This document shows, in pieces, positions 24,860 to 33,246 of a stretch of 64,000 nucleotides of DNA. The position numbers and the translations under genes are program-made. The stretch spans positions 1 to 64,000 of the forward strand of contig JAUQYZ010000258.1 in assembly GCA_030587475.1 (NCBI GenBank). The letters run 5' to 3'. The DNA comes from Candidatus Sigynarchaeum calidifontis. Its GTDB lineage: Archaea; Asgardarchaeota; Lokiarchaeia; Sigyniarchaeales; Sigyniarchaeaceae. The notes below the pieces were generated by a model. That model made no database searches. It saw only the letters and a program-made list of their open reading frames with translations, and was not told where the DNA came from. How positions within the stretch are numbered: the stretch's first letter is position 1; each line of letters starts with the position of its first letter.

Positions 24860-25872
24860 CCGTGGACATCGAAGGGATCTTGGACCGGCTGCGATCCGGC
24901 GGTGCCGCGAGGGGCCGCTCGATGCTCGAGTCGCTCGACCGCGCGTCGCTGGATGCCTTGCTTGCCCGGGCACGCCACGCGAGCGATACCCGGTTTGGCA
25001 AGGTTCTCAAGGCCTACATCCCCGGGAATAAATTCCCCGCGATTTCTGTCACCGGCACGTCATGCCAGCTTCATTGCAAGCACTGCAGCGAGCACTACTT
25101 GCACGGTATGATCCCGGCTGAGACCCCCGAGAAGCTCGAACAAGTGCTTTCCGGTATCCACGAGCGCGGCGGCACCGGCGCCCTGGTCAGCGGCGGGTCG
25201 ACGAGGGATGGCGTCGTGGAGATGGAGCGTTTCCACGGCGTGCTCGGCAGCATCGCCCACTCGACGGGCCTCCAGCTGAACCTGCACACGGGCCTGATCG
25301 ACGAGGCAACCGCCAGGGCGCTGCGCGCGACCGGCATCGCGGCGATCTCGCTAGACCTCGTCGGCGACGATACGACGATCCGGGACATCTACGGTCTCGA
25401 TAAGACGGTCGATGACTACAAGCGTGTTCTCAGCGGGTTGCTGCGAGCCGGCTTCACGAGCCAGCACATCATCCCACACGTGTGCATCGGTTTGGACAAG
25501 GGAAAAGTGATCGGGGAATATGCCGTGATCGATTACATCCGTGAACTGGACCCTGCACTGGTCGTGTTCATCGTCATCATCCCGCCCAGGCAACAAGGGC
25601 ACGGCGGCTTTTCAAAAGTACCGCCCGAGGATGTCTCGAGGATCGTTGCCACCACCCGCGTGTTGTACCCGGGCGCGGAGATATCCCTCGGTTGTATGCG
25701 CCCGGGTGGCAAGATCCGGGACGAGTACGATGTTGCCGCGTTCAAGGCGGGCATCACCCGCATCGCGATCCCGACGAGGGTAGTCTTGACAATGGCGGAG
25801 CGTGGTGGATATACCATCGAGCGCATCGAGAACTGCTGTGCCATCGGGGCTCTAGCGCCGCACCCGTCATGA
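24856..25872 (+). CDS. second radical SAM enzyme, LipS1/LipS2-type lipoyl synthase component
   Basis: About 338 residues. The SAM cluster motif is CQLHCKHC (CxxxCxxC) near residue 70. The C-terminus has GCMRPGGKIRDEYD, and ENCCAIG offers auxiliary cysteines. GTG at 24856 overlaps the lplA stop (GTGA) and has GGAGGT at 24840-24845 as ribosome binding site, so I prefer it to the GTG at 24838. With the gene at 23039 it would complete lipoyl cofactor synthesis. Its stop overlaps the convergent cofD stop by 6 nt. Confidence 0.75.
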   Translation: MTVDIEGILDRLRSGGAARGRSMLESLDRASLDALLARARHASDTRFGKVLKAYIPGNKFPAISVTGTSCQLHCKHCSEHYLHGMIPAETPEKLEQVLSGIHERGGTGALVSGGSTRDGVVEMERFHGVLGSIAHSTGLQLNLHTGLIDEATARALRATGIAAISLDLVGDDTTIRDIYGLDKTVDDYKRVLSGLLRAGFTSQHIIPHVCIGLDKGKVIGEYAVIDYIRELDPALVVFIVIIPPRQQGHGGFSKVPPEDVSRIVATTRVLYPGAEISLGCMRPGGKIRDEYDVAAFKAGITRIAIPTRVVLTMAERGGYTIERIENCCAIGALAPHPS

Positions 25873-26796
25873 CAGCGCCGATACGATGAACTTGGCGATT
25901 TTTTCCTTCTTTTCCATTGTGTCCATAATTGTGTCGAAGTCAAGTACACGGTAGCCAAGTTTCTCGATCCGGGGCTTCAAGGCAGCATCCTTCACGTCGA
26001 TGAAGGCCGTGCTGGCCAGCGAGCTGTAATGGCGCGCGACGGTCTCGCACGACGGCTCGAGCCCCCGCTCCCTCATGATCTTCACGGTCGGGCCCTTGAT
26101 GGCATCGCCAGCGACGACGGGCGATACGAACGCGACATCGTCCTTTCTCTGGATGAGTGCATTCGATATATCCTTGATCGCAAGGATCGGATCAATAGAC
26201 AAATAGGGATTCGACGGAGCGATGATTATTTTCTCTGCAACGCGTAACACCTTCTTCACCTCCGGGCTAGCCTTGGCCGTGCTCGCCCCGTCGAAGAGGA
26301 TCTCGTCCACTGGTGGCTCGGCACGTTCCTTCACGAAATATTGCTGGAAATCGAGCATGCGCTGGCCAGACCGGATCTTGGTTCGCACGGGGTCGTTCGT
26401 GCAAGGAAGAAGGTGAAGTTGTATCCCGAGGCCTTCGAGGATCTTGCTTGCGACTTGCGTCAAGGTGTTCCCGCGCTTGAGCAATTGTGTCCGGAAGATG
26501 GACGTCGCGATGTCCTTGTCCCCCAGGTTGAACCAGGCTGCATCCTTGTCATATTTGGCTATCATCGAGAGGCAATTGAACGTGTCGCCTTTGATTCCCC
26601 ATCGTTTCACCGGATCGATTATGCCAGCGAGCACGTAGGCGATCATATCGAAATCCGGGCAAATGTAAAGACCGTGCATTTCCGTGTCGTCGCCGACGTT
26701 CACGATGACCCATATATCGACCTGCTCGTGCACGCGGGCCAGGCCCTCGATGAGCTTGGCGGCACCGATGCCGCCGGCGAGGATCGCGATCTTCAA
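25867..26796 (-). CDS. cofD: 2-phospho-L-lactate transferase / F420 biosynthesis (CofD)
   Basis: About 309 residues, full-length. The N-terminus has ILAGGIGAAKLIEGLARV, then VNVGDDTEMHGLYICPDFDM, the core of CofD/FbiA where Fo and the nucleotide-linked C3 acid bind. APSNPYLSIDPIL is another family motif. It joins Fo to phospholactate or phosphoenolpyruvate to give F420-0 or dehydro-F420-0. It starts 10 nt after the nitroreductase stop, so the two form an operon. Confidence 0.92.
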   Translation of the reverse strand: MKIAILAGGIGAAKLIEGLARVHEQVDIWVIVNVGDDTEMHGLYICPDFDMIAYVLAGIIDPVKRWGIKGDTFNCLSMIAKYDKDAAWFNLGDKDIATSIFRTQLLKRGNTLTQVASKILEGLGIQLHLLPCTNDPVRTKIRSGQRMLDFQQYFVKERAEPPVDEILFDGASTAKASPEVKKVLRVAEKIIIAPSNPYLSIDPILAIKDISNALIQRKDDVAFVSPVVAGDAIKGPTVKIMRERGLEPSCETVARHYSSLASTAFIDVKDAALKPRIEKLGYRVLDFDTIMDTMEKKEKIAKFIVSALS

Positions 26797-26806
26797 CGCA
26801 TGTCCC

Positions 26807-27544
26807 TCACTTACGGTCGGAAATGTCGAGAAAGCAGCATGGATCGACGGCGATCTTGCTTACCGGGAATCGACTGGAACCGGGCATGCGCCCGCCCTTC
26901 TGTTCGTCAAGCGGCGATTCGCCCGCCTTGTAGCCAGCCCCAACGAATGCTTGGGCATGCCACGAGCCAGGCACGTGGAGGATCCCCTCTATCAGGCCTT
27001 GTGCAAAGAGCGGGGCGCAGTACCAGCAAGCACCGAGGCCGGCAGCGTGGAAAGCGAGCAACAAGGTCGTGAGGGCGGCGGCGGTGCTTTGGATGCCCAT
27101 GGTCGTTTCGGCATTGGCACGCCGCTCGTCCGGGTAAGTGTCGAGCACGGAAGCATCCATGAAGGCCAGCAAGAGCACGGGCGCGTCCCGGAACTTGGCA
27201 TTGCGCGCGATCGCGGCTTCCGCAGCTTGCCGGGGATCCGTGCCGCCGCGGGTTAGGTCATCCGCGTATGTGGAAGCCATGGCATCGAGCACGCGGGTCT
27301 TGAGTGCCTGGTGCCTTTCGTTCTGCCGGTAAAAAGGCATGAACCGCCATGGCTGCGCGTTGTGCGCGGACGGTGCCCACCGGGCGAGATCGATGCATCT
27401 TTCAACGATCGAAGGCGAGACGTCCTTGTTTGCGAACGGCTGCTTGTAGCTGCGGCGGCTCGTGGCGATGGACGAGAAGTGGCGCCAATCGTTGCCAATG
27501 GCATCTGGTGGCTGTGGCACGGTGAGACCTCGCCGGCCTCTCAT
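26807..27544 (-). CDS. nitroreductase-family FMN protein, FbiB C-terminal-like
   Basis: About 245 residues. It has the nitroreductase flavin motifs: RRSYKQPF near residue 30, APSAHNAQPWRF near residue 57 and a Gly-rich GLGACWYCAPLF near residue 168. The APSAHNxQPWRF stretch is typical of the C-terminal domain of mycobacterial FbiB, which reduces dehydro-F420-0. The gene is directly upstream of cofD with a 10-nt gap. I therefore infer a role in finishing F420-0 from a PEP-derived intermediate. A free-standing reductase of this kind in an archaeon would be notable. Other flavin reductase roles remain possible. Confidence 0.75.
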   Translation of the reverse strand: MRGRRGLTVPQPPDAIGNDWRHFSSIATSRRSYKQPFANKDVSPSIVERCIDLARWAPSAHNAQPWRFMPFYRQNERHQALKTRVLDAMASTYADDLTRGGTDPRQAAEAAIARNAKFRDAPVLLLAFMDASVLDTYPDERRANAETTMGIQSTAAALTTLLLAFHAAGLGACWYCAPLFAQGLIEGILHVPGSWHAQAFVGAGYKAGESPLDEQKGGRMPGSSRFPVSKIAVDPCCFLDISDRK

Positions 27545-27626
27545 GCCGGCTCGTGTTGGGCAGCATCTATTAGAGGGGAAAAGGAATGGAGGGTAATGAA
27601 CTTGCGCGGGGGATGGAGTGCCAAGC

Positions 27627-28667
27627 TCAGGTCAATATCTCGACGCTGTCCTTGTGCACGTAGACGGTCTTCTCGGCTTGCGAGACGAAGCTGCCCTTGA
27701 TATCGGAGAGCACCTTGTACTCCATGAGGACGCCGGTCGCGATCAGCTCGTTGATGGCAAAGCGGGGTACCATGATTTCCTTCGCCCAGGAGCGCTGGCT
27801 GAATGGCAGCGTCTTGTAATTCTTGGCAATGAAGCCGATGAGCTGCTTGGCGGCCTGGTTCCGGATCTTGGGGATGTGCCGCAAGGCGAGCTGGTAGATG
27901 TTGCCGATTTGGAGCGGGTGGGCCTGTCCCTCGCCCGTGCTCGAAAAGGTCTCGACCGCGAACACGTCCCCCTCCTCGATCGCCTGCCCCGTCGGCTGGG
28001 GGATCAGCGGGATTTGCTTGGAACCGTGGACCGTCCAGCGCTCGAGCGTGTGGCCGCTCAAGTCCTTGATGGGCTGGTACTTGTACGACTTGATGATTTC
28101 GTTGATCTTCTTGCCGATGTCGTTCGTCTGTGCGCCGACCTTGATCATATCTATGGCGGCTTGCATGGCCTTCTCCGAGGCGATGCATATGTTTTCGAGT
28201 GCCGGGTTCTTGCTGAAACTAACGGTAGTCGCTGTATCTGCGACGTATCCGTTTACGTGTACCCCGAGATCGAGCTTGACGATCATACCCTCCTCGATTT
28301 CGGTCATATCCCTGGCACCCGAGGTGTAGTGCGCTGCCACGTTGTTGATCGAGACGTTCATGGGAAAGCCGATCGAGCCACCTTGCTTGAGCACGAAGTC
28401 TTCCGTGTCAGTGATGAGGTCGATGACCTTGATTCCAATCTTCGTCTTCGATTTCGCCCGTTCGAGCGCCTCCTTGGCGATCTTGCCGGCCTTCTGGTAC
28501 GATTCGAGCGCCCGCTTCTTTTTCTCTTCCTCGGACAGCCCTTCCTCCTCGTTATGTTCGTGATCGTGTTCGTGGTCATGCTCGGCCTTCTCGCCGGCTG
28601 CCGGCGTTACTTTTTCACCGCCTGGGGCGGGTTCCGTTGGTTTCTTCGCGCACATGGGTATCAGCAT
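27627..28667 (-). CDS. map: methionine aminopeptidase, type 2
   Basis: About 346 residues. The pita-bread fold is recognisable, with metal ligands in KLDLGVHVNGYVADTA (two Asp), LSGHTLE (His), FAVETFSS (Glu) and VSQAEKT (Glu). A type-2 insert is present. The N-terminal 50 residues are an unusual low-complexity tail with a His/Asp/Glu run (HDHEHDHEHNEEE). Archaeal MetAP-2 normally lacks this tail, whereas eukaryotic MetAP2 has a Lys/Asp/Glu-rich one. The tail might bind metal or ribosomes. ATG at 28667 or 28655 are both possible starts. Confidence 0.9.
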   Translation of the reverse strand: MLIPMCAKKPTEPAPGGEKVTPAAGEKAEHDHEHDHEHNEEEGLSEEEKKKRALESYQKAGKIAKEALERAKSKTKIGIKVIDLITDTEDFVLKQGGSIGFPMNVSINNVAAHYTSGARDMTEIEEGMIVKLDLGVHVNGYVADTATTVSFSKNPALENICIASEKAMQAAIDMIKVGAQTNDIGKKINEIIKSYKYQPIKDLSGHTLERWTVHGSKQIPLIPQPTGQAIEEGDVFAVETFSSTGEGQAHPLQIGNIYQLALRHIPKIRNQAAKQLIGFIAKNYKTLPFSQRSWAKEIMVPRFAINELIATGVLMEYKVLSDIKGSFVSQAEKTVYVHKDSVEILT

Positions 28668-28736
28668 CAAGCGGTTGCTTGCTCTAAACGTGTAATAGTA
28701 ATGGTGTACGAGTTAAATCCTTTAAGGAGGAACCAT

Positions 28737-28961
28737 TTGCGCCTTTTTACGTCGGATGCGGAAATACTGAGATTGAATTTTGCCCAACTTTCTGGCAAGG
28801 GCGTGGCGTGGTTAAAGCTATGCCCTTGGCAATATCCGGGATCCAAGTCGAAGTACAGCATCCCCTTTTTATCTACTCAATTACAAGGAAAGTCTGGCTC
28901 GATTGATATTGATTTACCCTCTCCTTTGTCTCTATCTCGTTACATGAACACTTGCAAGTAA
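28737..28961 (+). CDS. possible small protein, strong ribosome binding site but unknown product
   Basis: AAGGAGG at 28724-28730 lies 6 nt before a TTG, and the frame runs 74 codons with no recognised domain. Third-position usage is less GC-rich than in neighbouring genes. The surrounding 450 bp between the map and trm1 genes otherwise holds no gene I can support. It may be a remnant or a short real peptide. Confidence 0.25.
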   Translation: MRLFTSDAEILRLNFAQLSGKGVAWLKLCPWQYPGSKSKYSIPFLSTQLQGKSGSIDIDLPSPLSLSRYMNTCK

Positions 28962-29119
28962 CAATGGCCATCAAGGATAGATATATCGATGCCTCCATCT
29001 AATCTCTGAACAGACTGATGGGTGAATAAAGAGTGATATCAATAGAGCATGTTTATGATCCTTCATTGTTAATGAATTCTTAAACCATAACTACGTGGGG
29101 CGCTTTTTCCCCCGTGCAC

Positions 29120-30385
29120 ATGACCGCAGATGACAAGCTGCAGCTCGTAACCGAGGGAAAGGCTCGGTTCCGCGCGTTCCTCTTGCCAGCTAAGGCTCAG
29201 AGTGATTCAAGCGAGTATAATGGAGACCTTGAGCGCTGGGAACAGTGTAGCGTCCCAACCCGGTCGATGCCCGTCTTTTATAATCCTGCTATGGTCGTGA
29301 ACCGCAACATCTCTGTACTGGCCGTGAACGCATGGCGGAGCAAGCCCAAGGGACCAATGAACATCTGCGATGCGATGTGCGGTGCCGGAATTCGTGGAAT
29401 TCGGTACTTACTTGAATCCGGTATAGACGGGGCGCATGTGGACTTCGTCGATCTCAACCCGGCGGCCATACGATTATGCCGGGAGAATATAGAGCTGAAT
29501 CACATCCCGACGACTACCTATAAGACGCATACACAAGACGCGAATGCCTTCTTGTTCGGCCGAGCAGTCAGCAAGGAGGATCGTTTCGCCGTGATAGACC
29601 TCGACCCGTTCGGCAATCCGTTACCCTACATCGACGGGGCCCTGAAGGCCTTGCAGCGAGTTGCCGGGCTGCTCCACGTGAACGCCACTGACCTCGCGGT
29701 CATCACGGGTGTGCACCGATTGAGCACACTGCGCAAGTACCAGACCACGCCCATGAGGGACGTGCCCCACCACGCGGAGATATCGGCCCGCGTCGTGATC
29801 GGAGCCATCTTCAAGAAAGCCATGGAGCAGGACTTCTCTATCAAGCCCTTGTTCACGATCGCCCGGCATCACTTCGTTAAGGTCATCCTGGAGCGGGCAT
29901 CGAGCATCGAACAAGCGAACGAAGACCGCCAGCACTCCATCGGGTACCTTATGCAGTGCCGGGCATGCAAAGATCACTTTGCCATACCGCTGGACGGCTT
30001 GCGAGCCGCGATGGAATGTCCCGCGTGCAAGTCCCCGCGCGTCGACCACGCGGGCCCGCTCTGGACCGGGGAGCTCGAGGATGCCGAGTTCTGCGCGACC
30101 TTATCGAAGAATTCCAAGGAGTTCCGGTACATGAAGGGCAAGCAAGAGACCGCCAAGTTACTCGGGCTCGCAGCCGATGCATCGGGATTTCCACCAGGAT
30201 CCCACGATGCACACGAGATCGCCGAGTCACTGAAGATGAGCCCACCGTCGATGGACACCATCATCGAGGAATTGCGCCGGGCTGGCTTCAAGGCTGCGAG
30301 GGATGTGATCAACCCGACCGCTATAAAGACGACAGCGAGTCGCGCGGACGTGGCCGCAGCCATCCGCGAGAACCAGCACGCGTGA
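29120..30385 (+). CDS. trm1: tRNA (guanine(26)-N2)-dimethyltransferase
   Basis: About 421 residues. The N-terminal methyltransferase has VFYNPAMVVNRNISV (family start), DAMCGAGIRGIRYLLE (SAM loop), DFVDLNPAAI and the catalytic DLDPFGNP near residue 163. A C-terminal zinc-ribbon (CRAC near residue 275, CPAC near 300) and a winged-helix tail follow. It dimethylates G26 of tRNA. ATG at 29120 and GTG at 29114 are both possible. Confidence 0.93.
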   Translation: MTADDKLQLVTEGKARFRAFLLPAKAQSDSSEYNGDLERWEQCSVPTRSMPVFYNPAMVVNRNISVLAVNAWRSKPKGPMNICDAMCGAGIRGIRYLLESGIDGAHVDFVDLNPAAIRLCRENIELNHIPTTTYKTHTQDANAFLFGRAVSKEDRFAVIDLDPFGNPLPYIDGALKALQRVAGLLHVNATDLAVITGVHRLSTLRKYQTTPMRDVPHHAEISARVVIGAIFKKAMEQDFSIKPLFTIARHHFVKVILERASSIEQANEDRQHSIGYLMQCRACKDHFAIPLDGLRAAMECPACKSPRVDHAGPLWTGELEDAEFCATLSKNSKEFRYMKGKQETAKLLGLAADASGFPPGSHDAHEIAESLKMSPPSMDTIIEELRRAGFKAARDVINPTAIKTTASRADVAAAIRENQHA

Positions 30386-30507
30386 GGCCGGCGGCCGTAC
30401 CGCCGTTTCACCGCCTTGTTCCAGGTGCAAGACAGATTAACATGCGTTGCGTTCTTTCACGTGGATGTCCGAGCTATTACACGATCGAATGGCGAGGGTA
30501 TAATTGT

Positions 30508-31311
30508 ATGGACGCTGTACTATGGTCAGCGCTGGCAGCACCGGGAAAGATCACGAACATCTGGGGAAGGAGTGGAGCCGGAAAGACCAGCCTGGCGCTT
30601 GGCATATCATTGCGCGAGATCCAGGACGCGAATGGCAAAGTGCTCTACATCACCGACGACCCGGAGTCGGTGGCGGCTCTGCTCTCCATGCTCTACCAAG
30701 TGGATGGGGCCAGAAGCGGGCAAGCCACGTGGATAGCAGAGGGATTCATCCTCATCAATAGCCCAACATTCAAGAACCTGGGACAAATAATCCAGCAGAT
30801 CCAATTTGCTTTCTTGCCGGACGAAGTCATCCGCGCATCGGCCGAGTTCAAGAGCTTTGTCGGGGCGGGAGAAAATGATATAAACGAAAAGGTAATAGAA
30901 TCACTCAAGGCATACAAGTCGCCGTCTATGGTAATCATCGACGAGGTTACCCGCCAGTTCAAACGACAGTTGATCGATGCTGAAGATCCGGGGCCAGCGA
31001 TTTTACAGCTCGTCACGCAGCTCGGGTTCTTGAAAAATATTGCGGTCGAGAAAAGGATAAAACTCGTCCTCACGAGTGCCAACCGCACGATAATGACAGC
31101 AGTCGGTGGCGCCGACGAGACGAGGTTCATCGACGTCCCCCTTGCCAGCGATGTCTTTGATCATTACGTGGATATCGACGTGCAGGTGCAGTGGACCCCG
31201 CGTGCGGGGGAAAGAAACATCATCATCACGGGCTCGAACGAGAAAAACAAGCAATTGCAAGTAGTCATTAGTATAGAAACGCTCCATAAACGGCTAGCAA
31301 GGGGGGTTTAA
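30508..31311 (+). CDS. RadB-like RecA-fold ATPase
   Basis: About 267 residues. The Walker A motif is GRSGAGKTSLALG near residue 20, the Walker B region is MVIIDEVTRQ near residue 140, and LTSAN lies near residue 190. The short length and lack of an N-terminal DNA-binding domain match RadB, an archaeal RadA paralogue for homologous recombination. KaiC-like ATPases are the alternative. ATG at 30508 has GAGGG at 30494-30498, so the longer frame from 30442 is not favoured. The next gene starts 4 nt after the stop. Confidence 0.75.
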   Translation: MDAVLWSALAAPGKITNIWGRSGAGKTSLALGISLREIQDANGKVLYITDDPESVAALLSMLYQVDGARSGQATWIAEGFILINSPTFKNLGQIIQQIQFAFLPDEVIRASAEFKSFVGAGENDINEKVIESLKAYKSPSMVIIDEVTRQFKRQLIDAEDPGPAILQLVTQLGFLKNIAVEKRIKLVLTSANRTIMTAVGGADETRFIDVPLASDVFDHYVDIDVQVQWTPRAGERNIIITGSNEKNKQLQVVISIETLHKRLARGV

Positions 31312-31314
31312 ACC

Positions 31315-32226
31315 ATAAAACAGTTCAAATCGCGCGTTATCGTCGCAACCGAGAACGCCAAGTTCTTCTATTTTATCTCAAAAGAACTAGCACGCGACAA
31401 TTTTAAGTTCAATCACGTGCGTCCAGCCGATGTGGACAAGCGAAAATCCCCCCGGGACGCGGTGATCATCACCACGAGTTCCGAGGTCACCTCCTTGCCC
31501 GACGAGCTGCTCATCCTCTCCTACGACGATGAGCGATATCCGCTAAATGAAATAAACGTCCAGGCGTTCTACCACATGTTCCGCATCTTGATGGACACGG
31601 GCATCGACGAGTGCAGCCAGATCGACATCGGCATCGATCCGGGTTTCAAGCACACGGGACTGGCGTTATTTCTCAACGGCACGTTCGTCGAGGCCACGAT
31701 CATCCCGACGAACGAGGCGAGAATCAAGGAATTCCTCGGGATGGCCATCAACACGGGCCTGCACAACTGCAAGGAGGACGTGATGCCGTCCATTCGCGTG
31801 AAGGTCGGGAACGGAAGCCCCGTCGAGATGCAAAAGGTCGTCGTGCTCTTGCTCGAGATGCAACATCGTTACCCCATAGAAATCCTCATCGTCAACGAGT
31901 CCCACTCCAACACGGATTTCATCATTAACGAGAGTAACTTCATAAAAATTGGCGATCACGCCCGTGCCGCCATCAACATCGCCTTGCGGGACGGCATGGG
32001 CCTCGAGCAGGCCAAGCAGAGTGGCGAGTTCCCGGCCGTGAAAAGCAAGAACATCACGAAAAAACAAGTCAAGAGCATCCAGGCCGAATCCCGCGTGGCC
32101 TCAGGCGAGGAGGGCATCACGATCGACCAAAAGCTCGCGACGAAGGTTTTACTCGGCAAGATGAGCCTGCAGGAGGCCATCGCCCTCTACAAGCACGGAT
32201 GGAAGGACAAGATCACTTCGCCTTGA
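31315..32226 (+). CDS. RuvC/RNase H-fold nuclease-like protein, apparent AUA start
   Basis: About 303 residues. The frame reads well from codon 31315 (ATA), giving KQFKSRVIVATENAKFFYF and onward; this looks like a beta-alpha unit. The only in-frame ATG/GTG/TTG before the core is GTG at 31417, which would remove it. GGGGGG at 31301-31306 is at proper ribosome-binding distance from 31315. The core IDIGIDPGFKHTGLALFLNG near residue 105 is the first strand of a RuvC/RNase H fold with the metal Asp. NESHSNTD and GDHARAA are later features. It is co-transcribed with the RadB-like gene, so a Holliday-junction or repair role is plausible. Confidence 0.72.
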   Translation: MKQFKSRVIVATENAKFFYFISKELARDNFKFNHVRPADVDKRKSPRDAVIITTSSEVTSLPDELLILSYDDERYPLNEINVQAFYHMFRILMDTGIDECSQIDIGIDPGFKHTGLALFLNGTFVEATIIPTNEARIKEFLGMAINTGLHNCKEDVMPSIRVKVGNGSPVEMQKVVVLLLEMQHRYPIEILIVNESHSNTDFIINESNFIKIGDHARAAINIALRDGMGLEQAKQSGEFPAVKSKNITKKQVKSIQAESRVASGEEGITIDQKLATKVLLGKMSLQEAIALYKHGWKDKITSP

Positions 32227-33172
32227 GGGAATCGATGTATCTCTTGACCCCCTCCTTGAACCCGACCCGGGCTTTCCAGCCAAGGTTCTCCAGCTTCGTG
32301 ACATCGAGCATCGTCTTGACCACGTCCCCCGTCCAACCACGGGCCCCGCCCGTGTACTCTAGCTTTACACCTTTCAAGCCCAGAATGTCTATTATCACTT
32401 TCGCGAGATCATCGACCGTCTCACACGTTCTTGTCCCGATGTTGTAGGCCTCGAACGTGCCACCATTTTGCTTTCCAAGCCAGTCTCCCACCAGCGTGCA
32501 AGCGTCGATGCAGTCGCTCACGAATAAATAACTCTTCGCTTGCTTCCCATCGCCCAGGATCTGCAACCGCGTTGGATCCTTCTTGAGCTTCTGGTAGAAG
32601 TCGTACATTACGCCGTGGTTCGTGCCAGGCCCGTAGATGTTCGCGAACCGCAACGATGCGATTTTCAAGCCATAGGAACCCGCGTAAGCCGACATGTACA
32701 TCTCTGCCGCTGCCTTGGACGCGCCGTACGGGGAGATGGGCTTGAGCGGGACGGATTCCGACGTGGGGAAGACGTCGGGGTCGCCGTAAAGCGTGCCGCC
32801 GGACGATGCAAAGACCATGGCCGGAACATGCTTCGTTCGCATGATCTCGAGAAGGTTGAGCGTCCCCGTCACGTTGTGATGGAAACTCTCCATAGGCTGC
32901 TCCACCGACTCCTTGACGCGCGGGTCGGCGGCGAGGTGGTAAATGATGGACATTTCCGTCCCGGAGAATATCTTTTCCAATGCGTCCTTATCGCGGATGT
33001 CAACATTGTGGAAGATGACCTGCCCGCCATCGATCAAGTCCTTGATACCGTCGATGAAACCGGAAGACAAGTTATCGATGACGACGACTTTCATGCCACG
33101 GGCGGCGAGCGCTCGTACGAGATGCGTGCCGATGAATCCGGCCCCGCCGGTGACCACCGGAATTCGAGCCAT
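32213..33172 (-). CDS. NAD-dependent sugar epimerase/dehydratase, UDP-glucose 4-epimerase-like
   Basis: About 319 residues of the extended SDR family. The Rossmann motif is TGGAGFIGTHLV near residue 8, DNLSSG binds the adenosine ribose, HLAADPRV is the next family motif, and the catalytic Ser and YGASK (Tyr-x-x-x-Lys) lie near residues 124 and 149. It would epimerise or dehydrate a nucleotide sugar for surface glycans. Its end overlaps the convergent RuvC-like gene by 14 nt. Confidence 0.88.
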   Translation of the reverse strand: MARIPVVTGGAGFIGTHLVRALAARGMKVVVIDNLSSGFIDGIKDLIDGGQVIFHNVDIRDKDALEKIFSGTEMSIIYHLAADPRVKESVEQPMESFHHNVTGTLNLLEIMRTKHVPAMVFASSGGTLYGDPDVFPTSESVPLKPISPYGASKAAAEMYMSAYAGSYGLKIASLRFANIYGPGTNHGVMYDFYQKLKKDPTRLQILGDGKQAKSYLFVSDCIDACTLVGDWLGKQNGGTFEAYNIGTRTCETVDDLAKVIIDILGLKGVKLEYTGGARGWTGDVVKTMLDVTKLENLGWKARVGFKEGVKRYIDSLKAK

Positions 33173-33246
33173 AGATCATAGATGGGATCTTAATGCACAA
33201 AAAGGTTCGGTCTAAGCTCGAAGAAAAGGATATTACATGGAAAGCA

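Noticed and set aside
27618-28961. Plus-strand frame of 447 codons across the map gene
   Set aside because: Most of it is antisense to the well-supported methionine aminopeptidase; only its last 75 codons, with a ribosome binding site, were kept as a low-confidence feature.
29956-30507. Long N-terminal extension of the RadB-like gene inside trm1
   Set aside because: It is in another frame of trm1 and gives a basic low-complexity product. A ribosome binding site and the ATPase fold place the start at 30508.
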